Assembly: GCA_009774395.1 (NCBI GenBank)
Contig: VSNQ01000110.1
Coordinates: 1 to 15,882, forward strand
Direction of reading: 5' to 3'
Source of the DNA: Lachnospiraceae bacterium
GTDB lineage: Bacteria > Bacillota > Clostridia > Lachnospirales > Lachnospiraceae
DNA: 15,882 bases
Shown piece after piece: positions 1 to 7,133 of this stretch. Position numbers and translations under genes: made by a program. The first letter of the stretch is position 1. Each line of letters starts with the position of its first letter. The notes beneath the pieces are model-generated. The model had not been told where the DNA came from and did not search any database. It saw only the letters and a list, made by a program, of their open reading frames with translations.

Positions 1-126
1 CTTGGACTGAAGGAGGAGGGAAAGCTGATTCTTATCATCAGTCATAACCGGGAGGACATCAACCTGCTCTGTGACAGCGTGTATGAGATGGATAGGGGAG
101 TGCTGACACAAGTAAAGAACTGTTAA
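1..126 (+). CDS. ABC transporter ATPase, C-terminal end (5' cut by window)
   Basis: Frame 1 is open from the window edge to a TAA at 124-126 and encodes the last 41 residues of a protein. The segment LILIISHNREDI looks like the beta strand and H-loop (switch histidine at about residue 15 of the fragment) of an ABC ATPase. It is followed by the usual C-terminal pattern of a regulator-like strand, CDSVYEMDRGVL. Everything upstream, including Walker A, signature and Walker B, lies outside the window, so the subfamily and substrate cannot be told. It is transcribed towards module A, which is on the opposite strand. No convincing T-rich terminator follows directly; a long inverted repeat starts 18 nt after the stop. 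Confidence 0.75.
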   Translation, partial: LGLKEEGKLILIISHNREDINLLCDSVYEMDRGVLTQVKNC

Positions 127-144
127 GAAATCAAACATGACAAT

Positions 145-245
145 TATAGTAAACGAATTATACCTTTGCGTTTTGCATCCAAATCTAATTGAATACACAG
201 CAGCTACAAAAAGTCAAAACGCAGATACAAAATGCGTTTACTATA
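145..245. repeat. 101-bp imperfect inverted repeat, MITE-like
   Basis: Two 31-nt arms (145-175 and 215-245) are exact mirror positions and match at about 25 of 31 bases around a 39-nt centre. The outer 11 bases (TATAGTAAACG / CGTTTACTATA) and the inner 9 (TGCGTTTTG / CAAAACGCA) match perfectly. It contains no ORF. Ends that begin with TA and long terminal inverted repeats on a ~100-bp non-coding unit fit a miniature element of an IS630/mariner-like transposon, which targets TA. A stem-loop after the ATPase gene is the alternative, but no T-run follows. Confidence 0.4.
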
Positions 246-741
246 CTTGTCTAAATGTCCATCTGCGGCATCAGAAAATCTTGACATAGCCCGCGATACC
301 TGCGATTTTCCTCTTTGCAGCTGAATATTTATACGACGTACTTGTCACAAGTAATTTCTGAACAGTTCCTAAGGTAAAATTTGACGTATCCGTTTCAGCT
401 TTTGGCATCACAAAAGAAATCCGTACAGGAGCATTCTTTTCAGTAGTGTATAACGATACCTTCAAAAAGTGAAAATTGTTAGAGATAAAAAATAAATAGT
501 GTGTTACACTACCAAGACATTTGAAATCCTTTGGGATTGTAAAAAACGCAATCTGGCAAAGGCTTTTTAAAGTGTCTTTTTGCTTTGTAATTGCGTGGGG
601 AGTGCCATGCAACAGCGATATCTAAGAGGGGATACCGGAACGGTTAAAAAATCTTAACAGACGAGGCTGTAGAGAATACTCTTAAAGGTAGTGTCAGGGA
701 TTACGAAGATGTAGCTATAATTTCATATTATGTGATAAAAG
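246..741. other. Gap without a recognisable gene
   Basis: No recognisable gene was found here. The only sizeable open frame is on the minus strand (612-271, 113 codons). It would need a TTG start with no ribosome binding site, and its translation (for example the tail ending AGIAGYVKIF) matched no family I know. The frame may be a decayed or orphan gene, but I cannot support it as a real one. The plus strand here is interrupted by stops in all frames. Confidence 0.5.
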
Positions 742-780
742 ACGCCCGCAGGATTTGTACCTGTCCGGGCGTGTATTTTT
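742..780. terminator. Bidirectional rho-independent terminator candidate
   Basis: A GC-rich stem ACGCCCG (742-748) / CGGGCGT (766-772) is extended by CAGG / CCTG with a 2-nt bulge and a 7-nt loop. On the plus strand it is followed by GTATTTTT. On the minus strand the same stem is followed by CTTTTATC. It lies about 95 nt beyond the stop codon of the minus-strand permease gene, so it most probably ends the module A transporter transcript, and it could also stop plus-strand transcription. Confidence 0.7.
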
Positions 781-866
781 AATTTCATTTTCGTCTTGTT
801 CCTTGTTTTTTCCGCAAGCCGGGCAACGTGTCCATTCCATATTTTTTGATAATATTTCATCGTATT

Positions 867-3104
867 TTACATCATTGTATCATCCCGCAAAACCTCAGCT
901 AAGTCGATTTTACGTATATTACGCCAACCAAGATAATATGCAAATGCCACAATCCCCCAGATAGACAGCATAAAAATCATAATCGGAATGAGCGGAGCTT
1001 CGGCAAGAAATGTCCCCACTTCAACATAGCTTAGCTTCAGCATATACCCCACTGTAACAACTGCAAGCGGAAGGGTGATTAAAATCGGACGCCCTGCTAT
1101 GGTAAGCGCCTCCACGCAGAACATTTTTTTGATTTCACCCTGTGTCATTCCAACAGACATATACCTTGCAAATTCCCTTTTTCTCTGACGGACAAAGCCA
1201 AGCGTATTGGAAAACACATTTCCAATGCCGATCATCGCAAGCAGGACACAGAAACCCCCAAAGATTGTCATCATTCCCTGTATCTGTTTATCGTTCACTT
1301 CTGCTTCCTGAATACGGTTCTCACTTTCTGTCTTATAGTTTCCCGCAATCAGGCTGTCTACCTGCCCCTGCAGAGCATCCAATTCCTCTGCTGTCACATT
1401 TTCCCTGCCAAGCATACAGATATAGGTATCCTCCTCGCTGCCCCCAATCTGCCCCTTGATTTCTTTCCACAAAGATACGGGCATAAAATGCACCAGTTCA
1501 TAATAATCAATCGTTGCATACTCCTCTCTTAAAACAGGCACTTTCTCCGTATAGGACAAAACCGGGATCTCCACGGAAACATCTGTTAAGTTTCCGTTGT
1601 CATTCTCTTCCTTGCCGGACTGTCTTAAAATACTTACTGCATTTTCCCCTTTCACATAGGGCATATATCGTGGATGCCTGAAATCCGGATTTGTAACATC
1701 ACGTATCTGATTCCATATGACTGCCCCATTAAGCTGCGGTGCGATGCCAATCTGTTCACAGTATGCTAAAAAACTCGCATCATCCAGTATGACAATGGGA
1801 ACATTTACAAGCCATCCCCCATCCGTCTTCCTCACATATTTATCCCCGGCTACAGCAAAACCGCCGAAGGACTTCATATCTTCGCTTATTTCATCCTCTG
1901 CAATGATTCTTTTTGCCATTGCTTTCTGATATACAATGGCACTTCTTATTCCGGAAATCGCCCGTAATTTTTGTGCCTCACTAAAAGAATCCACATCCGT
2001 GTCCTTTACTGTAACCATAATGTCCCAAACACTCTGATAACGTTCAAAATAAGTTTCCCTTGTACTGATTCCTGAAAGTGCAAAAAAGGACTGCATAATG
2101 GTAAAGGCAAGAAAAGAGAATACCAGACTAAGCGATGCTGTCCGTAAGGCTCTTTTCTGTGCTTTCAATGCTCCACCTGCCAATTCTCCTTCCAATCCAA
2201 AAAGGCAGGTAAGCAGCGGAGATTTTTTCTTACGCTTTAACTGTAATTCATCTGTATTTTTAATCGCTTCAAGCGGCGTCAGTCTGCTTAATTTTCTGGC
2301 TGGCATCCATGCGGAAATCCATATGGTCGCCACTGTCAAAAGAAGTGTCGCCGCTAAGACTAACGGATGATAGCCAAAGACTGCTTCATGCCTGCCTGCC
2401 ACAACACTCCCCAGTAAATCATTCGCCATATGTATAATTCCCATACTGATTAGAATGCCAAGCAGATTCCCAATTAAAATCGGCAGAATACATAATGCAG
2501 CCGCTTCCTGCAAAAGACATGCGCGTATCTGTTTTGGTGTGGCTCCGATGCTGGAAAAAATACCAAACTGATGGATTCTTGCATTCATAGACACTGCAAA
2601 AGAATTATGGATTACTATAATTAACGAAAAAGATGCCATTCCGACTATCAGTATAAACAACGGAAAAAGCAGTCTTGGCGCAGTATCCTGCGGATCACGT
2701 ATCATGTACATTGCCAGAAGCTCATGGTTATAAATAACCTTTTCCGATGAAACACCCAACACTCCGGCTATCTGCATCGTATCATCGAGGACGGCTCCCA
2801 TGTCATCAAAATAAATATCTATCACAGGTTCCGGAATCTGCGCTCCTTTCTCACTGATGACGACATCTTTGACATTGGCAAAATTCTTTATGGATTCCAT
2901 ATCTTCCTGGGTAAATGCCCCGACAATCCTGCTCTGCCAGCCTCCTTCTTCCTGTTCAATGCTTTCAATTTCGTACTTCCATGCGTTATAAAATAACCCT
3001 AAGAGCAGCGATAACAGCAAAGCTGATATAAATGCCGCTATCATAACAGACATGCCCGATGAACGGTTATTTTTAATATAGCCTGATGAATAGTCTTTCC
3101 ACAT
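867..3104 (-). CDS. FtsX/MacB-type ABC transporter permease (module A)
   Basis: This 745-residue membrane protein is the permease partner of the ATPase just upstream. TM1 is at about residues 18-40, then an extracellular domain (about 41-145). A first FtsX unit follows with TMs near 147-170, 200-222 and 248-267, including the coupling motif FGIFSSIGATPKQIR. TM5 is at 324-345, then a second large extracellular domain (about 346-640). A C-terminal FtsX unit carries three TMs and the matching RYMSVGMTQGEIKKMF motif. Two ectodomains and about eight TMs fit MacB/LolC-like or two-FtsX exporters better than the ten-TM BceB layout. The start ATG has GGAGGT about 8 nt upstream, inside the last codons of the ATPase gene, so the two genes are translationally linked. 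It probably extrudes or releases an envelope-active peptide; the substrate is unknown. Confidence 0.88.
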   Translation of the reverse strand: MWKDYSSGYIKNNRSSGMSVMIAAFISALLLSLLLGLFYNAWKYEIESIEQEEGGWQSRIVGAFTQEDMESIKNFANVKDVVISEKGAQIPEPVIDIYFDDMGAVLDDTMQIAGVLGVSSEKVIYNHELLAMYMIRDPQDTAPRLLFPLFILIVGMASFSLIIVIHNSFAVSMNARIHQFGIFSSIGATPKQIRACLLQEAAALCILPILIGNLLGILISMGIIHMANDLLGSVVAGRHEAVFGYHPLVLAATLLLTVATIWISAWMPARKLSRLTPLEAIKNTDELQLKRKKKSPLLTCLFGLEGELAGGALKAQKRALRTASLSLVFSFLAFTIMQSFFALSGISTRETYFERYQSVWDIMVTVKDTDVDSFSEAQKLRAISGIRSAIVYQKAMAKRIIAEDEISEDMKSFGGFAVAGDKYVRKTDGGWLVNVPIVILDDASFLAYCEQIGIAPQLNGAVIWNQIRDVTNPDFRHPRYMPYVKGENAVSILRQSGKEENDNGNLTDVSVEIPVLSYTEKVPVLREEYATIDYYELVHFMPVSLWKEIKGQIGGSEEDTYICMLGRENVTAEELDALQGQVDSLIAGNYKTESENRIQEAEVNDKQIQGMMTIFGGFCVLLAMIGIGNVFSNTLGFVRQRKREFARYMSVGMTQGEIKKMFCVEALTIAGRPILITLPLAVVTVGYMLKLSYVEVGTFLAEAPLIPIMIFMLSIWGIVAFAYYLGWRNIRKIDLAEVLRDDTMM

Positions 3105-3110
3105 AGCTCA

Positions 3111-3791
3111 TTACCTCCGCTTCTCATCGCTTATGATATGCCCGTCCTCTATGGTTATGATACGGTCTGCTTCTAAAGCCACCTTCTCATCATGGGTAAT
3201 CAGCACAATCGTCTGTTCCAAATTACGATTCGATAATTTCAGCATATCAATAATTTCTTTGGAATTTTTCTGATCCAGATTTCCAGTCGGCTCATCCGCC
3301 AAAAGCAGAGCCGGGCGGTAAATCAAGGAACGCGCTATGGCAACCCTTTGCTGCTGCCCGCCTGATAACTGGTTTGGCAGGGCTTCAAGCCGTTCAGCAA
3401 TTCCAAGCGAACGGACGATCTTTTCAAAATACTCTTCATTTGGTTTCTTCTTATCAAGGGCAAGCGGCATCAAAATGTTTTTTTTCACGGTAAGTGTCGG
3501 AATCAGGTTATAGAACTGATACACCAAACCCACTTTTCTTCTGCGGAAAATCGCTGCCTGTGTCTGATTCAGTTTTGACAAATCCGTTCCGTCTATTGTA
3601 ACTTTTCCGCTTGTAGGTTTATCCACGCTTCCCAGAATATGTAACAATGTGGATTTGCCTGAACCGGACGCTCCGATAACCGCCACAAATTCTCCCTTGC
3701 CTACCGTCAGATCAATTCCATCCAGTGCAGCCACCTGATTGTTGCCGGAGCCATACATTTTGCGAACTCCCTCGCATGTTAAGATATTCAT
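3111..3791 (-). CDS. ABC transporter ATPase, MacB/LolD/BceA type (module A)
   Basis: This 226-residue cytoplasmic ATPase powers the FtsX permease encoded next. Seen in the sequence: Walker A GASGSGKST (40-48), Q-loop Gln92 in VYQFYNLIP, signature LSGGQ (142-146), Walker B ALLLADE with catalytic Glu167, D-loop, and H-loop His200 in LITHD. Its length is standard for the family and no key residue is missing. The ATG is preceded by AAAGGAGG at a good distance. Its stop is followed after 6 nt by the permease start, so the two form an operon. Upstream lie a ~165-nt structured leader and a promoter with the same palindromic box as the regulator gene of this module, which indicates induction by that regulator. 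Confidence 0.93.
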   Translation of the reverse strand: MNILTCEGVRKMYGSGNNQVAALDGIDLTVGKGEFVAVIGASGSGKSTLLHILGSVDKPTSGKVTIDGTDLSKLNQTQAAIFRRRKVGLVYQFYNLIPTLTVKKNILMPLALDKKKPNEEYFEKIVRSLGIAERLEALPNQLSGGQQQRVAIARSLIYRPALLLADEPTGNLDQKNSKEIIDMLKLSNRNLEQTIVLITHDEKVALEADRIITIEDGHIISDEKRR

Positions 3792-3956
3792 TTTTGTTTC
3801 CTCCTTTGGATGTTTGAATTTCTACGCTTGCAGCAAAGCTGCCCGTTAGCTTGTAAACTTTGTTCCTGCAGGCAAACTGTTTACAAGCTATACTATAAGA
3901 AGCAAGGGCAGCTTCTTATAGTCGGATGCACGGCGCAAAGAACGCGCCTTTCTGAT
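3792..3956 (-). promoter_or_regulatory. Structured 5' leader of the module A transporter mRNA
   Basis: If transcription starts about 7 nt after the -10 box at 3963-3968, the message has an untranslated leader of about 165 nt. Read on the minus strand it holds four hairpins. P1 is GGCGC/GCGCC (3948-3944 with 3936-3932). P2 has a 12-bp stem (3922-3911 with 3903-3892). P3 has a 12-bp stem TAGCTTGTAAAC (3890-3879 with 3858-3847). P4 is a small GCAGC-TTT-GCTGC hairpin. The sequence AAGCTGCCC (3914-3906), which spans part of P2 and its loop, is also perfectly complementary to GGGCAGCTT (3844-3836), downstream of P3. This allows either a pseudoknot from the P2 loop or an alternative pairing that breaks P2. 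No T-run follows, and the ribosome binding site is not directly paired. Confidence 0.5.
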
Positions 3957-3962
3957 AAGTAT

Positions 3963-3994
3963 ATTGTACCAAATGAAAGTTACAACTTAGTAAC
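3963..3994 (-). promoter_or_regulatory. Promoter and operator of module A transporter genes
   Basis: On the minus strand a palindromic box GTTACTAAGTTGTAAC (3994-3979) is followed after exactly 10 nt by a TACAAT -10 box (3968-3963). No good -35 hexamer is present at the right place; the box overlaps it, as at class II activator promoters used by OmpR-type regulators. An almost identical box with identical spacing precedes the regulator gene of the same module. Confidence 0.7.
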
Positions 3995-4015
3995 TGCAGC
4001 AGAATTGATAATAAA

Positions 4016-4043
4016 TTTATTGCTTTGATTTTATTGCTTTGAT
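4016..4043. repeat. Two tandem copies of a 14-nt repeat
   Basis: The 14-mer TTTATTGCTTTGAT is present twice without spacing (4016-4029, 4030-4043), followed by a degenerate third copy that runs into the kinase stop codon. It lies between the kinase gene and the transporter operator. It looks like a slippage product; no function is evident. Confidence 0.8.
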
Positions 4044-4044
4044 A

Positions 4045-5262
4045 TTATTGTTTATATAACCGGATTTCAAAACATGCACCGCCATTCGGCAGATTTTTAG
4101 CCCTTATTGTCCCATTTTGATGTTCTATAATCTCTTTTGACAATGCTAAGCCTATCCCAATACCGCTTCCACGGATATTACCGCCCGCATCTGCATTCTT
4201 TCCGCGATAAAACCGTTGAAAAAGATGCGGAATATCTTCTTTGGCAAATCCGTCCCCCTCATCCCAGATAAATATTTCTGTATATAGTGGATTCTGCCCA
4301 TAAGAGCAATGGACTGTTCCACCCGCATTATGCTCCATACAGTTTTTCATTACATTTATAACTGCTTCCATAGTCCAGTTTAAATCAGCCGTCACTGCCA
4401 TCTCCCCTGATTCCGGAATATCAATGAGAGTGCCGGAATCTGCAAATAATTCCTGCAAATTGTCTGCCGCAAGGACAAGCAAAGTAAAAACATCCACATC
4501 TTCTTTTTGAAACATCAATGTACCTGCATCAAGACGGGATAAAACAAGCAGGGATTCTTCTAAATAAATCAGTCTGTTTAACTGTTTCTTTATCTGTTCC
4601 ATCCTGTCTTTTTCATATTCTTTTTTCAGCGGCATTTCAGATAATGTCTGCAGTGATAAAGAAATAGCGGTAATAGGCGTTTTTATCTGATGTGCAATAT
4701 TGGATAGATTCTCGGCAAAATCATTTTTGGCCTGTACCGCCGCATCCTTTGTCTGATAAAGAAATGTCACAGTCTTATATATTTCATCTTCCAGTTTGGA
4801 AAAAAGATCTTCTCCTGAAGCAGAGAGGACAACCGCTTTTCCCATATTAACCTGCTCCAGATAGTCTGACAGCTCTTCTATTCGTTTCGCTTCTGTTTTG
4901 TTACGGAATGCATAAGTAATAGCAAAGAGAAAAATTCCTGCCAGAAACCCTGTTGTTGCAAACATAATATCATATATAACGGAAGAATCAGAAAAATCAG
5001 ATATGTCATATCCTAAAACGGACAATACATCCCCCGTTGCCACACCATCGGCATTTCCACCCGTATATTCTTTCAATGCAGCAGAAACGATATGCTTCAT
5101 TTCCGGGTCTTGTTCCAGCACTTCGCCGCAGATCACATTTACCAAATCAAATTGAAGCCTGCTGTAACGGCAGGAAATCAGCATTGCCGTAACAGCAGAA
5201 GAAATCAGGCTAAAGGCTGCCACAAATCCAAAGAGAATCACTAAATTTTTTCGCCCGCTCAT
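4045..5262 (-). CDS. Sensor histidine kinase (module A)
   Basis: This 405-residue membrane kinase is the partner of the regulator encoded just upstream. TM1 is at about 7-29, an extracellular segment of about 67 residues follows, and TM2 is at about 97-119. The phospho-acceptor is His191 in NIAHQIKTPI, a form of the H-box common in antimicrobial-sensing kinases of Firmicutes. The ATPase domain shows the N-box (NVMKNCMEHN, about 304-312), G1 (WDEGDGF), F-box (LFQRFYRG) and G2 (GSGIGIGLAL). The start overlaps the regulator stop by 4 nt (ATGA) and has GGAGG upstream, so the two are translationally coupled. It probably phosphorylates that regulator when the peptide or the transporter state is sensed. 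The ligand cannot be inferred. Confidence 0.92.
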   Translation of the reverse strand: MSGRKNLVILFGFVAAFSLISSAVTAMLISCRYSRLQFDLVNVICGEVLEQDPEMKHIVSAALKEYTGGNADGVATGDVLSVLGYDISDFSDSSVIYDIMFATTGFLAGIFLFAITYAFRNKTEAKRIEELSDYLEQVNMGKAVVLSASGEDLFSKLEDEIYKTVTFLYQTKDAAVQAKNDFAENLSNIAHQIKTPITAISLSLQTLSEMPLKKEYEKDRMEQIKKQLNRLIYLEESLLVLSRLDAGTLMFQKEDVDVFTLLVLAADNLQELFADSGTLIDIPESGEMAVTADLNWTMEAVINVMKNCMEHNAGGTVHCSYGQNPLYTEIFIWDEGDGFAKEDIPHLFQRFYRGKNADAGGNIRGSGIGIGLALSKEIIEHQNGTIRAKNLPNGGACFEIRLYKQ

Positions 5263-5930
5263 ACGGTATCCTCCATACGGTATCCCACACTTCTGATTGT
5301 TTTTAAACAGGACGGTTGGTGCAGTTTGTCCCGGAGCCGTTTCATAGTCACTGTCAATGTATGATCATTCACGTAGTTTCCATTGACATCCCATACCTGT
5401 TCTAAGATTTTTTCTCTGGTAACAGTCTTTCCTTTATTCTGCAGGAGGTACAAAAGTAGCGCATACTCTGATACGCTTAAATCGATTTCTTCCGTGCCAC
5501 AAGTAACTGTCCTGCGGTTTAAATCTATCCTGATCCCATCACAGGACAGGTACTGTACCGCCACATTGCCCGTTCTTCGAAGCACCGCCTGAATCCTTGA
5601 ATACAATACGCTTAATTCAAAAGGCTTTACTACATAATCATCCGCACCATTTTGAAAACCTGAAACAATATCATGGGAATCATCCCGGACCGTAAGGAAA
5701 ATAATCGGCAGTTCTTTCCATCTGGCACGTATCCATTGACAAAGACTAGCCCCACGGCCATCCGGCATATTCCAATCCAGCAAAATAACCGTTGGCACAT
5801 GAATTTCCAAAGCTCGTCTGACCTCTGAAATTGTATGATATATTACTACCTTAAAGTTTTTCTGTTCCAAATATTTTTTTACAACATCTGCAATATGAGC
5901 GTCATCCTCAGCATAAAATAATTCGACCAT
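5259..5930 (-). CDS. OmpR/PhoB-family response regulator (module A)
   Basis: This 223-residue regulator has a receiver domain (acidic pocket Glu8-Asp9-Asp10, phospho-acceptor Asp52 in LLDWNMPDG, Thr80, Lys102 in VVKPFE) and a C-terminal winged-helix DNA-binding domain (about 125-223, ending TIRSVGYRMEDTV). I chose the ATG at 5930 because it has AGGTGG 10 nt upstream. The frame can be extended to an ATG at 5996, but that extension would run through the -10 box and the operator and lacks a ribosome binding site. The 16-nt palindrome in its own promoter and in the transporter promoter suggests that it activates both, so it is probably autoregulated. Its gene overlaps the kinase gene by 4 nt. Confidence 0.92.
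   Translation of the reverse strand: MVELFYAEDDAHIADVVKKYLEQKNFKVVIYHTISEVRRALEIHVPTVILLDWNMPDGRGASLCQWIRARWKELPIIFLTVRDDSHDIVSGFQNGADDYVVKPFELSVLYSRIQAVLRRTGNVAVQYLSCDGIRIDLNRRTVTCGTEEIDLSVSEYALLLYLLQNKGKTVTREKILEQVWDVNGNYVNDHTLTVTMKRLRDKLHQPSCLKTIRSVGYRMEDTV
5260..5287 (-). repeat. 14-nt tandem duplication at the regulator-kinase junction
   Basis: On the minus strand the 12-mer GGATACCGTATG occurs at 5285-5274 and again at 5271-5260, two bases apart, so the unit length is 14 nt. The first copy encodes the conserved GYRM end of the regulator. The second copy supplies part of the GGAGG ribosome binding site, the regulator stop and the kinase start codon. Confidence 0.75.
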
Positions 5931-5960
5931 TTTCAATAAACCACCTATTTTTTTGTTTTT

Positions 5961-5992
5961 ATTATACCAGAAAAATGTTACAACTTCGTTAC
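5961..5992 (-). promoter_or_regulatory. Promoter and operator of the module A regulator gene
   Basis: On the minus strand the box GTAACGAAGTTGTAAC (5992-5977) ends 10 nt before a perfect TATAAT (5966-5961); no good -35 is present. It matches the box before the transporter genes at 14 of 16 positions with the same distance to the -10. The start codon used lies about 30 nt further on. Confidence 0.72.
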
Positions 5993-6331
5993 TCACTCCC
6001 CATACAATAAAAGTTCTTTTACTGCATCAAGGAATCCTGTTCCATACCGTATACTTTTATATTCCGGAAAACGAATCCAGTTTGTCAAGCTTCCAATATA
6101 CCTGTGCAGCCTTTCTCCAACATCGGAGTGCCTTTAGCCAGTAAATACAGCTTTGTATTCAGCCATTCCTCCCACAAGCCTTCAAAGAATGCTGTGCTGT
6201 CCGTAAAAGTTATTGCATCCTCAAAACCATGCGGCAACTTCCGAGTGAGATTGCAAACCTGACGACGCGGCAATTCATTTCCTTAAATCCATCGACACTG
6301 TGCCCGAGTATGCCTCACAGTTTTTGGTCAT
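5993..6331 (-). pseudogene. Decayed unrecognised gene upstream of module A
   Basis: The minus strand shows protein-like stretches in different frames that follow one another. One stretch starts MTKNCEAYSGTVSMDLRK near 6331 and is soon stopped. Then comes a frame with EDAITFTDSTAFFEGLWEEW and a following LLAKGTPMLEKGC (about 6210-6110). The last frame contains SLTNWIRFPEYKSIRYGTG and DAVKELLLYGE, ending at a stop at 5993-5995. The stretches read like one protein broken by at least two frameshifts and several stops. I do not recognise the family. Its end directly abuts the module A operator, so module A may have inserted or recombined next to it. Confidence 0.35.
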
Positions 6332-6425
6332 TGCTGTTGTTCCCCATTTTGCCTGACTTATAATTACTCTGGTTGCCTGTCACAGAATTAACCGATATAA
6401 TGATATGAGAACAGAGAAAGGAAAA

Positions 6426-6470
6426 GGTTCCAGGACACTAATCTTTTGCAGAGAACCGTGTCCTGAAACC
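6426..6470. repeat. 13-nt inverted repeat, possible minus-strand terminator
   Basis: GGTTCCAGGACAC (6426-6438) is complementary at 12 of 13 positions to GTGTCCTGAAACC (6458-6470), with a 19-nt loop. On the minus strand the stem is followed by TTTTCCTTT, a weak terminator tail. It could equally be the end of a lost insertion element. No expressed gene that needs it is visible. Confidence 0.4.
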
Positions 6471-6521
6471 ATCATTAAAAACATGGTTATTATATCAAAA
6501 TATGAAGTGAAATACAAGAGG

Positions 6522-6671
6522 GTGAAGATATTTTTAATTAACAGTAAAGAAGAATGCATCTGCCCATGCTGTAGAAGCACCTTAAATACAGGGACAGCAG
6601 GAAACACATGCACAGGATTGCGGGAGGCGGATAAGCATTATTCCCTTTGCGGCTACCGTCATAATCGTTAA
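6522..6671 (+). pseudogene. Zinc-ribbon protein remnant
   Basis: A GTG start with AAGAGG just upstream begins VKIFLINSKEECICPCCRSTL, which carries a CxCPxC-like metal-binding knuckle. The protein-like text then continues in another frame as KYRDSRKHMHRIAGGG and back in the first frame as DKHYSLCGYRHN. The order (Cys knuckle, then YRDSRK) resembles small N-terminal zinc-ribbon domains of the DUF6431 type known in Firmicutes, as far as I can recall the family. Frame changes and loss of the second Cys pair mark it as broken. The assignment is tentative. Confidence 0.35.
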
Positions 6672-6676
6672 ATCCC

Positions 6677-6982
6677 GTGTACAAGATTGGTGAATTTTCT
6701 AAAATTACAGGGATGACCGTTAAAGCGTTATGATATTATGATGAACAAGAAATTTTAGTACCTTCCACAAGGTGCGAAAATAGTTATCGTATTTATAATG
6801 AACAGGATTTTGAAAAGGCAAGAATGATAAAATTATTGCGTTCTTTTGAGTTTTCTATATCAGAAATAAAAGATGTGTTGAGCGTTTGTAAAAGTATTGA
6901 TGATTTATACTATGTGTTGCGTGAAAAGCAGGAAATGATTAAACAATATATTTTAGGTGAGAAGAAACGAATGAAGAATTAG
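6677..6982 (+). pseudogene. MerR-family regulator with nonsense codon in the HTH
   Basis: Starting from GTG at 6677 the frame reads YKIGEFSKITGMTVKAL, a TGA codon, then YYDEQEILVPS, and continues through SYRIYNEQDFEKARMIKLL and FSISEIKDVL to TAG at 6980-6982. This is the N-terminal winged-helix and start of the coiled coil of a MerR-type regulator. The TGA at 6731-6733 stands where the family has the Arg of LRYYDE; a CGA-to-TGA change would explain it. Protein-like sequence (EELEKYLSNI) goes on in another frame to a stop at 7051-7053, suggesting an additional frameshift. The C-terminal effector domain is absent. It is probably non-functional; a restart downstream would lack the DNA-reading helix. 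Confidence 0.75.
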
Positions 6983-7078
6983 AAAAGTATCTTTCTAACA
7001 TCATCAAGAGAAATATATATACATGGTTCAGGAATGTTGTTTATAATAAATAATTCATATAGTGTTCATTTGCTATAC

Positions 7079-7107
7079 TTGTATTCTTCGAGAAAGCGAA
7101 ATATAAT
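7079..7107 (+). promoter_or_regulatory. Promoter for mini-ORF and module B regulator
   Basis: TTGTAT (7079-7084) and a perfect TATAAT (7102-7107) are separated by 17 nt, a standard sigma-A promoter. It lies 27 nt before the mini-ORF start. No repeat like the CTCAAC array before the ATPase gene is seen here, so regulator expression may be constitutive. Confidence 0.6.
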
Positions 7108-7133
7108 ATAAAATATTATATTGAAGGTGCATT

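Noticed and set aside
271..612. 113-codon open frame on the minus strand
   Set aside because: TTG start, no ribosome binding site, no recognisable family; not supported as a gene, though a decayed gene cannot be excluded.
5931..5996. Longer N-terminus of the module A regulator
   Set aside because: It would be translated from DNA holding the -10 box and operator, has no ribosome binding site, and the receiver domain starts naturally at the ATG at 5930.
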